From: Candidatus Acetothermia bacterium
Lineage (GTDB): Bacteria > Bipolaricaulota > Bipolaricaulia > Bipolaricaulales > Bipolaricaulaceae
DNA length: 7,642 nt
NCBI GenBank assembly: GCA_003551325.1
Contig: PUMK01000044.1
Span: 1-7,642, forward strand
Direction of reading: 5' to 3'
The notes beneath the pieces are model-generated. The model searched no databases and was not told where the DNA came from. It saw nothing but the letters and a program-made list of their open reading frames with translations. The first letter of the stretch is position 1; every line of letters starts with the position of its first letter. Position numbers and translations under genes: made by a program. This document shows, in pieces, positions 1 to 6,295 of this stretch.

Positions 1-1139
1 AGGAATACACTCTGAGCATCTCCAGCACCGAGGGAGGCTCGGTGACCGTGCCTGGGGAGGGGACGTTCACCTACGCTCATGGGACGGTGGTGGATCTCAA
101 GGCGGTGGCCACCACCGGCTACGCGTTTGTCGAGTGGACGGGCGACATCGGTACGATCGCCGATGTCAACGCTGCCACAACCACGATCACGATGCTCGGG
201 GATTACTCCATCACCACTGAGTTTGCGCGTGAAGATGTGGAGTTTGTCAGGGTATTCGGCCCTGGTTGGCACTTGATGTCGGTGCCGCTCGTCGGAGCGG
301 ACACGCACCCCACGGCCGTGTTCTCCGACGTGCTTGATAGCGGGCAGCCGCTGCTTGTGTACGCGTGGCCGGGGAACCCGGGGTACGTGACACCGGGGGA
401 GATCGATCCCGGGCGCGGTTATTGGCTCTACCTCATGCGCGAGGTCGCGATCGAGGTGGACGGGGATGCGCCGACGGGCAGTTATTCAACGTTGCTCAGC
501 GCTGCGGGCTGGCACCTGGTGTCGACGCCCAGGTGGCCAATCGCGTGGAAGGACGTGAGGTTCCGGCACGGTGGCGATGAGCGCAATCTTGCTGAGGCCA
601 TCGATGAAGGCCTCATTGGGAAGCTCGCCTACCGCTACGACGCCGCGCTTGATGACTGGTACTTCCCCATCGATCTCACCGATGCACCGGGAACGCTCGA
701 CGCATGGACGGGCTACTGGCTGAAGACGCTCGTGGGGAATGTGACGATGGTGATTCCGCTGGGGACGCCGAGTGCGCCTACTTCCGCAGCAGCGTACACG
801 GGTGTGATCCCGCAGGAACTTCAGCCACCGGCTCCGCCGCAATCGCTCCAGGTTGGCCCCATCGAACTCGCCGTGAGCAACCATCCCAACCCGGTGACGG
901 CTGGGGAGACGACGTTCACCGTGACCGGTGTAGCTGTGGAGCACATCGCGGTGCGGGTGTTCGACCTAAGCGGGCGTGAAGTCTGGCAAGGACAGGAGGA
1001 GGGTAGCTCCCTTGTCTGGGGTGCAGCGAACGCCAAAGGCAGACCACTGGCAAACGGTGTGTACCTCTACTACGTGGAGGTACGCGTGGCAGGGAACGAG
1101 CTTCGCACCGGCCTTGAGAAGCTCCTTATCGTGCGATGA
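1..1139 (+). CDS. Secreted surface protein, 3' part: bacterial-repeat domain plus FlgD/T9SS-like C-terminal domain
   Basis: The reading frame is open from base 3 and has no true start in the window (the GTG at 42 lies inside a domain), so the 5' end is missing. The first 75 or so residues form one unit of the InlB-B/'Bacterial repeat' type, recognised by YTLSISSTEGGSVTVPGEGT, then GYAFVEWTGD and ITMLGDYSITTEF. The middle holds two diverged copies of one module, GPGWHLMSVPL...GRGYWLYL (about 254-450) and AAGWHLVSTPR...WTGYWLKTL (about 500-730). A Pro/Ala-rich linker follows (about 765-850). The last 90 or so residues (NHPNPV, RVFDLSGREVW, LANGVYLYYVEV) resemble the FlgD-Ig/type IX sorting-type C-terminal fold. 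The product is probably exported and cell-surface attached or secreted; its exact role is unknown. Its TGA overlaps an ATG, and the next gene follows closely, so the two are probably co-transcribed. No enzymatic motif was seen. The domain calls are fairly secure, the function is not. Confidence 0.85.
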   Translation, partial: EYTLSISSTEGGSVTVPGEGTFTYAHGTVVDLKAVATTGYAFVEWTGDIGTIADVNAATTTITMLGDYSITTEFAREDVEFVRVFGPGWHLMSVPLVGADTHPTAVFSDVLDSGQPLLVYAWPGNPGYVTPGEIDPGRGYWLYLMREVAIEVDGDAPTGSYSTLLSAAGWHLVSTPRWPIAWKDVRFRHGGDERNLAEAIDEGLIGKLAYRYDAALDDWYFPIDLTDAPGTLDAWTGYWLKTLVGNVTMVIPLGTPSAPTSAAAYTGVIPQELQPPAPPQSLQVGPIELAVSNHPNPVTAGETTFTVTGVAVEHIAVRVFDLSGREVWQGQEEGSSLVWGAANAKGRPLANGVYLYYVEVRVAGNELRTGLEKLLIVR

Positions 1140-1193
1140 GGGGCCCGATGATGACGAGCCGAAAGAAGAAGCGGATGGAGTCACGGGGTAAGC

Positions 1194-1200
1194 AAGGAGG
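1194..1200 (+). promoter_or_regulatory. Shine-Dalgarno AAGGAGG fixing the start at 1208
   Basis: AAGGAGG lies 7 nt before the ATG at 1208, which begins a textbook signal peptide. The alternative ATG at 1136, overlapping the upstream stop as ATGA, would add 24 mostly basic residues before the signal peptide and has no comparable ribosome-binding site. Confidence 0.75.
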
Positions 1201-1207
1201 CTGGGTG

Positions 1208-2662
1208 ATGAAGCGGGCGTTCGCGGTATGTGCGGCGGTGTTGCTGATGGGTGCGGCTGGTTTCAGCTTTGGCCTCACGGGGAGCTGGAGCACGGAGATC
1301 GACATCCTCCCGGCGCTTGGGCTTGAGGAGACCAGCGTCACCCTAACGTACTCCGTTGCTGGCTGGGACATCACGAGCAAGAGCGTGTTCACAGGGGACG
1401 AAGGCTTCAAGGAGCAGTTCTTCCAACTGGCAGGCACGCTGGCGTTTGTGAACGTTTCCGGCCTGATGGTGTTCGACCCGATGGTCCCCGCGTACAAGCG
1501 GGCCTACCTCAGGGCCAGCATGGACCTCCTGGGAGTGGGGCTTGGCCTCGGTTGGTACCACGGTACAGGCTGGGACGAAGAGGATCCGGGGATCGGCGAG
1601 GAGCTGTGGCTCGGCTGGGAGCATCCGGATGTTGCCGGGAGGCTGGGGACACCGTTTGCCCTCAATCACCTTGCGTACCTCAGTGCGTATGAGTCTGCCG
1701 TGGTGCTTGACGTCGGGGGAGATCCGTTCCATGCGCAACTCGTGCTTGTGGATCGTCACCAAGAGATCAACGGCCTCACGGTCAACGCGTTTGGCTTTCA
1801 CAAGGTGACGGGCCTCATGCTGGGTATGCCTCTCTGCTGCGGGATCACCTTCGATGCGCAGCTCACGTTCACCAAGGCGGGGTTCGGGGAGCTGAAGCTC
1901 GGCATGAACGAACTCTTCACACTGATGGACCTCTTCACGGCGGACGTCCTCATCACGTACGGAGTGGATTACAAGTCGGTTGCGGTGAACTGGGACGTGG
2001 TCGACTTCCCGGTGGTGGGCTGCTTGGAGGTCCTTGCGGACGTGACCATCTCACCGATGGCGGTGACCCTTCAGGGCTTTGGGATCACGTGCGTACTTGG
2101 CGACTGCAACGAGATCTTCTTCGGAACGGCGTTCTCTTCGGATCAGGTGTTGTTCGAGCAGGGCGGACTCTACACATTCGCGTTCGATGAGCAGGTAGAC
2201 ATCTTCTGGATTGCCTTGGAGGACATCACTGGCCCTGGGGTGACGGCCCCCGTGAACTGGGGGCTGCGGAGCGGGTGGCTGGCGGCACGCATTGGGCCCG
2301 ATCCCCAACCGTCTGATCCACCTTCACCTCCGGCGAATCCTTGGGATGAGTGGGATCTCCTGTACTGGCTGGAGTACGAGGTCATCGCGCTGAGTTTCTG
2401 TGGCCCAGGCTGCTGCGGTGCTGAGTACGAGGTCGGGATCGCTCTCTACTGGGCAGAGGTCTACAGCGTGGACATGCAGGCCCTGTGGGGAAACAACGTG
2501 CTGGACTTGACCCAGGTCTACCCAACCTTGCTCGGGCTAAGCCGTATCTCCGGCGCGTTCTCCGTGCCGGTGATGGCGAACCTGTTCCTGGAGACGACAA
2601 TGGGCTACAGCATGGTCACCGAGGCGATAGAACTGACCCTGGGCTGGACATTCACGTTCTAG
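1208..2662 (+). CDS. Exported beta-rich protein, probable outer-membrane beta-barrel (484 aa)
   Basis: The protein begins with a Sec signal peptide: MKRAFAV, a hydrophobic core of about 12 residues and a likely cleavage near GFSFG-LT. The mature part is rich in Gly and aromatic residues and shows alternating amphipathic strands with no long hydrophobic helix. It ends in LTLGWTFTF; a C-terminal Phe after alternating residues matches the beta-signal of BAM-inserted outer-membrane proteins. A Pro-rich stretch (DPQPSDPPSPPANPW, near residue 365) is probably a loop. Cysteines cluster (PLCCG, TCVLGDCN, SFCGPGCCG), which is unusual for a barrel and suggests disulfides or metal binding. I do not recognise a named family. 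The style matches the large exported-protein families of Bipolaricaulota, which is an impression only. The start was chosen from the Shine-Dalgarno at 1194-1200. The gene lies 68 bp after the surface-protein gene, so an envelope operon is likely. Alternatively it could be a periplasmic beta-sandwich repeat protein. Confidence 0.82.
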   Translation: MKRAFAVCAAVLLMGAAGFSFGLTGSWSTEIDILPALGLEETSVTLTYSVAGWDITSKSVFTGDEGFKEQFFQLAGTLAFVNVSGLMVFDPMVPAYKRAYLRASMDLLGVGLGLGWYHGTGWDEEDPGIGEELWLGWEHPDVAGRLGTPFALNHLAYLSAYESAVVLDVGGDPFHAQLVLVDRHQEINGLTVNAFGFHKVTGLMLGMPLCCGITFDAQLTFTKAGFGELKLGMNELFTLMDLFTADVLITYGVDYKSVAVNWDVVDFPVVGCLEVLADVTISPMAVTLQGFGITCVLGDCNEIFFGTAFSSDQVLFEQGGLYTFAFDEQVDIFWIALEDITGPGVTAPVNWGLRSGWLAARIGPDPQPSDPPSPPANPWDEWDLLYWLEYEVIALSFCGPGCCGAEYEVGIALYWAEVYSVDMQALWGNNVLDLTQVYPTLLGLSRISGAFSVPVMANLFLETTMGYSMVTEAIELTLGWTFTF

Positions 2663-2694
2663 GGTAGCGGGACGATCAAGCGAACAAGCGACCC

Positions 2695-2724
2695 GAGGAG
2701 GGCGGGGCATCACGGCCCGTCCTC
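2695..2724 (+). terminator. Imperfect hairpin after the envelope gene pair, possible terminator
   Basis: GAGGAGGGC (2695-2703) pairs with GCCC-G-TCCTC (2715-2724), giving 9 bp with one bulged G and an 11-nt loop. The following bases (TTCC, and later CTTTT at 2743-2747) make a poor U-tract, so this could be a weak intrinsic terminator or just a GC-rich hairpin. It sits 32 bp after the stop codon and before the IS end, as expected for the end of the envelope operon. Confidence 0.4.
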
Positions 2725-2757
2725 TTCCACATAACCCACAGTCTTTTCTCATCCAAG

Positions 2758-2770
2758 GATGAGCATGAAG
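2758..2770 (+). repeat. Left terminal inverted repeat of the IS
   Basis: GATGAGCATGAAG is the exact reverse complement of 4100-4112 and begins 11 bp outside the transposase stop codon. It is also the right half of a short palindrome, CTCATCC-AA-GGATGAG at 2748-2763, so the end could form a hairpin. Confidence 0.7.
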
Positions 2771-2780
2771 CCGTGAGTCG

Positions 2781-4025
2781 TCACGTGACTGTACCCGGTG
2801 GGGCGAACGAGCGGAAGAGCTTGGCCTTTTCACGCTGGACGAGCTTGGCGAACTCCGTGTCGCTGTGGGCATGGGCGATCTTCTGCAGTCTGTCGAGGTT
2901 CACCCCACGCCGGAGGTGCTGCTCTACCCCAGGCAGGCTCCTGAGCTTCTCGAACGGTGTCAGGTAAGCATCGTAGCGCTTACGGATCTTGCCCTTGCGG
3001 TTGATGAACTCTGTAGCGAAGCCGCAGGGGCGATGGAAGTTGAGATACGGGTTCAGCACGTTGGTGTAGAACATTTGGATCTTCTTTGCCTCGCCCTGGT
3101 CGATGTACATGTAGCCCATCTGCTTGCGCACGATGCTCCCGTTCTTGCCTTCGACAAGCGCCTGATCGTTCGTTCTTCGGGGACGGCTCTTGGTGAACTC
3201 AATGCGCAGCTTCTCCAACAACTCTGCCACCGTGTGGTTGACGTACTCACTTCCGCTGTCGGTGTGGAAGCCGCGGATCCGGAAGGGATACTGCCGCAGG
3301 AGTTCCGCGAGCACCGGAAGGAGATGCCCCTCGCTGATCCGCTCCACGCAGCCCAGAACCTCCCACTGGGTGACCTCGTCGATCGTGTTGATGTGGTACA
3401 CGCCTTTCTCCCCTCCCAGATCTCCCTGATGGACGGTGTCCACGCGTAGGTACCCCGGTTGACCTTGGGGCTCGGGTTTCCTGCGCTCACCGATGCGGTT
3501 TGTGCTGGGCTTGGTCTTGTTCATCGTCAGGCTGTGCTGACGGTAGAAGGAAGCCTTGCGCAATCGGTAGAGATGGGCCACCGAGATCTGGCTTAGGTGT
3601 GCGAACTCCTTACGGTCGAACAGGTCGTACTCCCGCCTGAGGATGGCCTGGGTGGCCGGACCCGACAGCCGGCTGTGAGCGTTGTCCACCTCAGCAAGCA
3701 GCACCTGGTCCTGCCGGGTGAACTTCGCGGGAAACCGGTGACGCTGGTAGTCGGGCAACTTCACAGCCCCGGTGCGCCGGTACTGGGCGATAAGGCGGCT
3801 CAACTGTGCCGGGGAGTAGCCGGTCATCTTCTCTAGGTACTGCCGGAGCAAGCCCTTCTCACACCTGGGCCTTGAGCGGTAGTCGTACCGACGTAGCGTC
3901 TTCTCGATCCAGGCGTAGGTCTCACTACGGCTCTTCCTCGTGAAACTCACGGTCTCACTGGAGAGAAGAAACGCGGCAAGCTCCTCCATCGTCATCACGC
4001 GCTTGTCGCTCACCATAACGGTCAT
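2781..4025 (-). CDS. IS transposase with integrase core (IS481-like or unclassified rve family)
   Basis: A 414-aa DDE recombinase that would cut and join the IS ends. N-terminal helix-turn-helix segments lie near residues 60-85 (QYLEKMTGYSPAQLSRLIAQ) and 143-161 (HLSQISVAHLYRLRKASFY). The rve/RNase H-fold core shows D196 in YLRVDTVHQGD, D256 in GFHTDSGSEYVN and E292 in ALVEGKNGS. The 35-residue gap between D256 and E292 is the classic D,D(35)E spacing. The later motif NPYLNFHRPCGF is familiar from IS481-like transposases of this type. Length and reading frame look intact, so it is probably functional. Start choice: AGGAGG (complement of 4028-4033) lies only 2 nt before the first ATG (4025) and 11 nt before the next in-frame ATG (4016), so initiation at 4016, three residues in, is at least as likely. 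The gene nearly fills the element, with its stop 11 bp from the left repeat. Confidence 0.92.
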   Translation of the reverse strand: MTVMVSDKRVMTMEELAAFLLSSETVSFTRKSRSETYAWIEKTLRRYDYRSRPRCEKGLLRQYLEKMTGYSPAQLSRLIAQYRRTGAVKLPDYQRHRFPAKFTRQDQVLLAEVDNAHSRLSGPATQAILRREYDLFDRKEFAHLSQISVAHLYRLRKASFYRQHSLTMNKTKPSTNRIGERRKPEPQGQPGYLRVDTVHQGDLGGEKGVYHINTIDEVTQWEVLGCVERISEGHLLPVLAELLRQYPFRIRGFHTDSGSEYVNHTVAELLEKLRIEFTKSRPRRTNDQALVEGKNGSIVRKQMGYMYIDQGEAKKIQMFYTNVLNPYLNFHRPCGFATEFINRKGKIRKRYDAYLTPFEKLRSLPGVEQHLRRGVNLDRLQKIAHAHSDTEFAKLVQREKAKLFRSFAPPGTVT

Positions 4026-4043
4026 CGCCTCCTAGACTGCGAC

Positions 4044-4055
4044 CCACGCGCGTGG
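4044..4055. repeat. 12-bp perfect palindrome CCACGCGCGTGG upstream of the transposase
   Basis: CCACGCGCGTGG is self-complementary and sits just upstream of the transposase ribosome-binding site, inside the IS. It could be a small operator or an RNA hairpin limiting transposase expression; nothing in the sequence proves either. Confidence 0.4.
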
Positions 4056-4099
4056 CCCTCCATCCCCCATGCGCATCTCCCACGAGAAACACGGGCTAC

Positions 4100-4112
4100 C
4101 TTCATGCTCATC
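4100..4112 (-). repeat. Right terminal inverted repeat of the IS
   Basis: CTTCATGCTCATC is the exact complement of the left repeat at 2758-2770. The preceding CATGCGCATCTC (4068-4079) is an internal direct near-copy of its outer part. Confidence 0.7.
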
Positions 4113-4244
4113 TCGCGTGACACAACTCTCCCACTTGGAAGCCCAGACGCGGCGTGGTAGGCTTGAACACGGCTGGTCGCCGCGTGCACTCCCTGTCAGG
4201 TTTGGCCTTGATAACCTTTACCTGCACCGACGGCTGGCCTCTCC

Positions 4245-4253
4245 TGCTACCAT
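4245..4253 (+). promoter_or_regulatory. Extended -10 promoter for a leaderless transcript
   Basis: TGCTACCAT fits the extended -10 pattern TGnTAnnnT and ends 7 bp before the ATG at 4261, placing transcription start at or next to the start codon. No Shine-Dalgarno precedes that ATG (only a C-run), which agrees with a leaderless mRNA. No good -35 is seen; an extended -10 can do without one. Confidence 0.45.
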
Positions 4254-4260
4254 CCCCCCC

Positions 4261-4494
4261 ATGAACCCCGAGGCCCGCGACAAACTCAAGGCCACCCTGC
4301 TCGGCATGGTCGGCTCAGCGATGCAGAAGTACCCATCCGCCTCCAAGGGTGACCTCAAGGACGTGTGGAACGCCGCCGTCGACGAGCGCTACGCAGCCCG
4401 CAAGGCCAAGGAGGCCGAGGAAGCCAAGAAGCGTGCCGCCAAGCGACGCGCTGCCGCAGCCAGGAAGCGGGACGAGGCGCAGCAGGCTCCCTGA
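4261..4494 (+). CDS. Small Lys/Arg/Ala-rich basic protein (77 aa), function unknown
   Basis: The ORF begins MNPEARDKLKATLLGMVGSA and has two parts. Residues 1-45 look like a small amphipathic helical domain (KGDLKDVWNAAVDERY). Residues 46-73 are almost only Ala, Lys, Arg and Glu (KAKEAEEAKKRAAKRRAAAA), a single long charged helix like the tails of histone H1-like or other nucleic-acid-binding proteins. There is no signal peptide or membrane segment. The frame is open further upstream (to 4069), but that part looks non-coding and overlaps the IS end. The ATG at 4261 is preferred because the domain and an extended -10 box start there. Codon use is strongly G/C at third positions, which supports real coding. 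I do not recognise a family; binding to DNA or RNA is inference from charge only. Confidence 0.65.
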   Translation: MNPEARDKLKATLLGMVGSAMQKYPSASKGDLKDVWNAAVDERYAARKAKEAEEAKKRAAKRRAAAARKRDEAQQAP

Positions 4495-4536
4495 GCGGGC
4501 CGTCGTCTTCCGGTCACATGGGGCTGCGATCGTCTG

Positions 4537-4827
4537 TTGAGCGATGATGGGGCTCCGTTGGATGACATCAAAGCTACTTTCGAACTCCTGAGACGTGCTC
4601 CAGAACTGTACTTGCGCCAAAACGACGCCGAAAGGGTTCGATTGCTCCAAGTGCTGGTTTCGAACTGTCGGCTGGATGGAGAAAACGTAATCCCAGTCTA
4701 TAAAAAACCCTTCGACGTAATCGCCGAGGGGAGGTCGCGTCCACTTTGGCTGGCTGAAGTGGACGAACTTCGAACTTGTGGGTGGCCGAAGGCGCAAGAC
4801 GTGGAGGCCATCGAGGCCGCTGTGTGA
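4537..4827 (+). pseudogene. Remnant: C-terminal end of a large serine recombinase
   Basis: The frame LLRRAPELYLRQNDAERV, RLLQVLVSNCRLDGENV, IPVYKKPFDVIAEG matches the conserved C-terminal segment of large serine recombinases (resolvase plus recombinase-domain type), where 'LL...SN..LDG....Y.KPFD.I' is characteristic just before the C-terminus. The resolvase catalytic domain and the zinc-ribbon/coiled-coil region, several hundred residues, are absent: upstream in this frame is unrelated sequence and then the stop of the preceding 77-aa gene. The only local start is a TTG (4537) without a ribosome-binding site. It is therefore most likely a 3' fragment left by deletion or rearrangement of an integrase gene. 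Less likely, it is a short translated ORF. It marks past integration or loss of a mobile element at this spot. Confidence 0.65.
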
Positions 4828-4924
4828 GTTGTTGTGCCCGCTTGGGAAGGGGCGCCCACAATCGCTGTCCTTGGGTTCCCTGGTAAACAATCGGACACTC
4901 CGGATTCTGGTGCTCAACCCTCTG

Positions 4925-6160
4925 TCAGGACAGCCCGGGCTCCAACTCCTGCATTCTTCTCGCCAGTGCATCATCCACGATGAGTGTCGAGACACAGCCG
5001 TTCTTGAGGGCACTCAGCGTGGCTGCGGCTTTGTCTGCCGAGTGAGCCACCAGGATCACGCCCGGCGTATTCTCACGGTGGGCCTTCTCGGCACACCGCT
5101 GGAAGTCCATGGGGTGAGGGCCGATCAACCGTTGGTTGAGCTCGCCAAGAACGCTACCGCTGCCAGACCCTTCCATCTGACCTTCCGTGATAAAGTGGCC
5201 GCAGAAGTCCCCGACTGCACCAGCCTCGATGAGCGCGTCGATTTCCTTGCTGTCGAAGACCACGTCTTCCTTGCTGTACCAGCCTGTCTCGCGTTGATCG
5301 TCAACCCTGACGGGTGGGCCTCCGACGCTGGTGATCGCCATATTCATCTGTCCTATTCGCGAATCCGGGTCACGGTGATGATGGTCCCCAACACCGAAGA
5401 TCGCTCGGTACTCCGGGATTGATGTGACGAACGCCATCGCCCCGGCCAGGGTGCCGCCGTCCTCCAAGTACTGCCGAGGGCAGAAGGCGGGTGTGGGCAA
5501 CTGCAGTTGACCGGAAGTGTCTCCACGAAATGCCTTCGCAAGCTGAAGTGCAATCTCGGCCGCGGAGTAGCGGAAAGCGTCGCGACGGTCCTCAGGGCGA
5601 CTCGCTCGAGGATCGATGAGAGCTAGCAGCCCGCCCACAAGTGGAAAGAAGTCGACCTTGACTCGGCTCTTGCCTGTGCCGACCAGGGCGAGAGCCGCTT
5701 CGGATACAGTTCGGAGTGTGCGTCCGTAGCTCACACCTGCGACATGGCCGTCGGCGATGACGGAGGCCAGATGTCCTGCGGCTGCACGGGCAACATAAGC
5801 CCGTGCTTTGGCCCTCCTCTCAGCTAGGGCAGCGTGCCCCCCCACGGCGTCCCGCCCTGCCTGAGTGTCAAGCACAGGAACGATGATCGCCTTCCTCAGA
5901 ATCCGCCTTCCGAAGTACTCCTCGAAAGCCTTCGCACGGGTCTTGTCGGATACACGCTCGGCAACAGCTCCGAGCAGCTGATCGGGGACGTTGAGGGCAG
6001 TGACCTCGCGCAAGTAGCCGCGCGCGTGAGCTTCGGCGAGCCTTCGGGTGACCGTGGCAATGGACTTGCCCAGCGCTGCCGCGATCTCCTCCTGCGTCAG
6101 CCCGAGTGATCGGTAGTACGCTGCTTCGACGATTTCCAGTTCCAGGGACTGCTGTGCCAA
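4925..6160 (-). CDS. SorC/DeoR-family transcriptional regulator with sugar-binding domain
   Basis: A 411-aa regulator. Residues about 8-52 form a helix-turn-helix (EAAYYRSLGLTQEEIAAALG, then SIATVTRRLAEAHARGYL), typical of SorC proteins. Residues about 88-405 match the sugar-binding (NagB-like Rossmann) domain: IADGHVAGVSYGRTL (135-149), FFPLVGG, GAVGDFCGHFI (314-324), NQRLIGPHP and the end VILVAHSADKAAATLSAL...STLIVDDALARRM. Known members bind phosphorylated sugars and act as tetramers at palindromic operators. At 411 aa it is about 95 longer than usual (around 315), with extra sequence near 98-120 and a DHHHRDPDS loop near 259-267. The TTG start at 6160 is supported by AGGAGGAGG on the minus strand (6168-6176), 7 nt upstream. 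It faces the ATPase operon across a repeat-containing promoter region, so it is probably that operon's repressor or activator and may control itself. Its ligand is unknown. Confidence 0.88.
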   Translation of the reverse strand: MAQQSLELEIVEAAYYRSLGLTQEEIAAALGKSIATVTRRLAEAHARGYLREVTALNVPDQLLGAVAERVSDKTRAKAFEEYFGRRILRKAIIVPVLDTQAGRDAVGGHAALAERRAKARAYVARAAAGHLASVIADGHVAGVSYGRTLRTVSEAALALVGTGKSRVKVDFFPLVGGLLALIDPRASRPEDRRDAFRYSAAEIALQLAKAFRGDTSGQLQLPTPAFCPRQYLEDGGTLAGAMAFVTSIPEYRAIFGVGDHHHRDPDSRIGQMNMAITSVGGPPVRVDDQRETGWYSKEDVVFDSKEIDALIEAGAVGDFCGHFITEGQMEGSGSGSVLGELNQRLIGPHPMDFQRCAEKAHRENTPGVILVAHSADKAAATLSALKNGCVSTLIVDDALARRMQELEPGLS

Positions 6161-6167
6161 CGCGACC

Positions 6168-6176
6168 CCTCCTCCT
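6168..6176 (-). promoter_or_regulatory. Shine-Dalgarno supporting the TTG start of the SorC-type regulator
   Basis: Read on the minus strand this is AGGAGGAGG, 7 nt before the TTG at 6160. No in-frame ATG competes nearby; the next residues lead straight into the helix-turn-helix. Confidence 0.7.
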
Positions 6177-6238
6177 GTCCCAGCCCGCTACCGGACTGTC
6201 AGAGCTATCGTACCTCGAGCGACCAATGAACGGCCACC

Positions 6239-6267
6239 TTGACAAGCTAACATCACAGTACTATGAT
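6239..6267 (+). promoter_or_regulatory. Near-consensus sigma-70 promoter of the ATPase operon
   Basis: TTGACA (6239-6244) matches the -35 consensus exactly. After a 17-bp spacer comes TATGAT (6262-6267), five of six bases of the -10. Transcription should begin near 6273-6275, giving a leader of about 385 nt before the ATPase start. So strong a promoter beside a dedicated regulator suggests that the operon is normally repressed. Confidence 0.8.
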
Positions 6268-6295
6268 ACACACCACTCACGAAAGTGAACATAGT
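6260..6295. promoter_or_regulatory. Candidate operator: inverted repeat over the -10 and start site
   Basis: ACTATG (6260-6265) and CATAGT (6290-6295) form an inverted repeat centred near 6277, spanning the -10 box and start site. Between them lies TCAC-GAAA-GTGA (6277-6288), a smaller palindrome on another centre. AGTGAACAT and AGTGACAAC (6284-6292 and 6293-6301) form a short direct repeat. TGAAC occurs at 6286-6290 and again at 6227-6231 before the -35; TGAAC-like half-sites occur in operators of some SorC-family members. The position fits repression by the divergent regulator, but which repeat is the true site cannot be told from one sequence. Confidence 0.45.

Larger units (their letters stand above)
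2758..4112 (-). mobile_element. IS-like element of about 1.35 kb with a DDE (rve-type) transposase
   Basis: One transposase gene on the minus strand is flanked by a perfect 13-bp inverted repeat, GATGAGCATGAAG at 2758-2770 and CTTCATGCTCATC at 4100-4112. Inside it, the two ends continue to match with a 5-nt gap (CCGTG...TCGT on both sides). The right end carries a second near-copy of the motif: CATGCGCATCTC at 4068-4079 against CATGCTCATCTC at 4103-4114, 11 of 12 identical and 35 bp apart. Such subterminal copies can be transposase-binding sites. No convincing target-site duplication borders these limits, so the true ends may lie a few bases away or the duplication has decayed. The element fits between host genes without disrupting a recognisable ORF. 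Confidence 0.72.

Noticed and set aside
486..944. 152-aa open frame on the minus strand within the surface-protein gene
   Set aside because: Arg/His-rich shadow of a GC-rich coding strand; the plus-strand frame has clear domains.
1136..1207. Upstream ATG start for the exported protein, overlapping the previous stop
   Set aside because: It would place 24 mostly basic residues before an evident signal peptide; the ATG at 1208 has AAGGAGG at ideal spacing.
2865..3449. 194-aa open frame on the plus strand
   Set aside because: It is the mirror frame of the transposase, whose D,D(35)E motifs are clear on the minus strand.
4069..4260. N-terminal extension of the 77-aa basic protein
   Set aside because: It overlaps the IS right repeat, has non-coding-like composition, and a promoter-like -10 sits at 4245-4253.
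4828..4924. Possible bidirectional terminator between the recombinase remnant and the SorC-type gene
   Set aside because: Only a short GGGCGCCC palindrome is seen, without a stem-loop plus U-tract on either strand.
4315..5013. 232-aa open frame on the minus strand
   Set aside because: It runs antisense through the small basic-protein gene, the recombinase remnant and the end of the SorC-type gene, and its residues show no domain or sensible composition.
4778..5422. 214-aa open frame on the plus strand
   Set aside because: Antisense to the SorC-type regulator, starting inside the recombinase remnant; no recognisable motif and no good ribosome-binding site.
6207..6212. TACGAT on the minus strand as a -10 for the SorC-type gene
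   Set aside because: No acceptable -35 at 15-19 bp spacing; the regulator's promoter stays unidentified.
6106..6288. 60-aa open frame on the plus strand across the divergent promoter
   Set aside because: It overlaps the start of the SorC-type gene and the promoter itself, with no ribosome-binding site.
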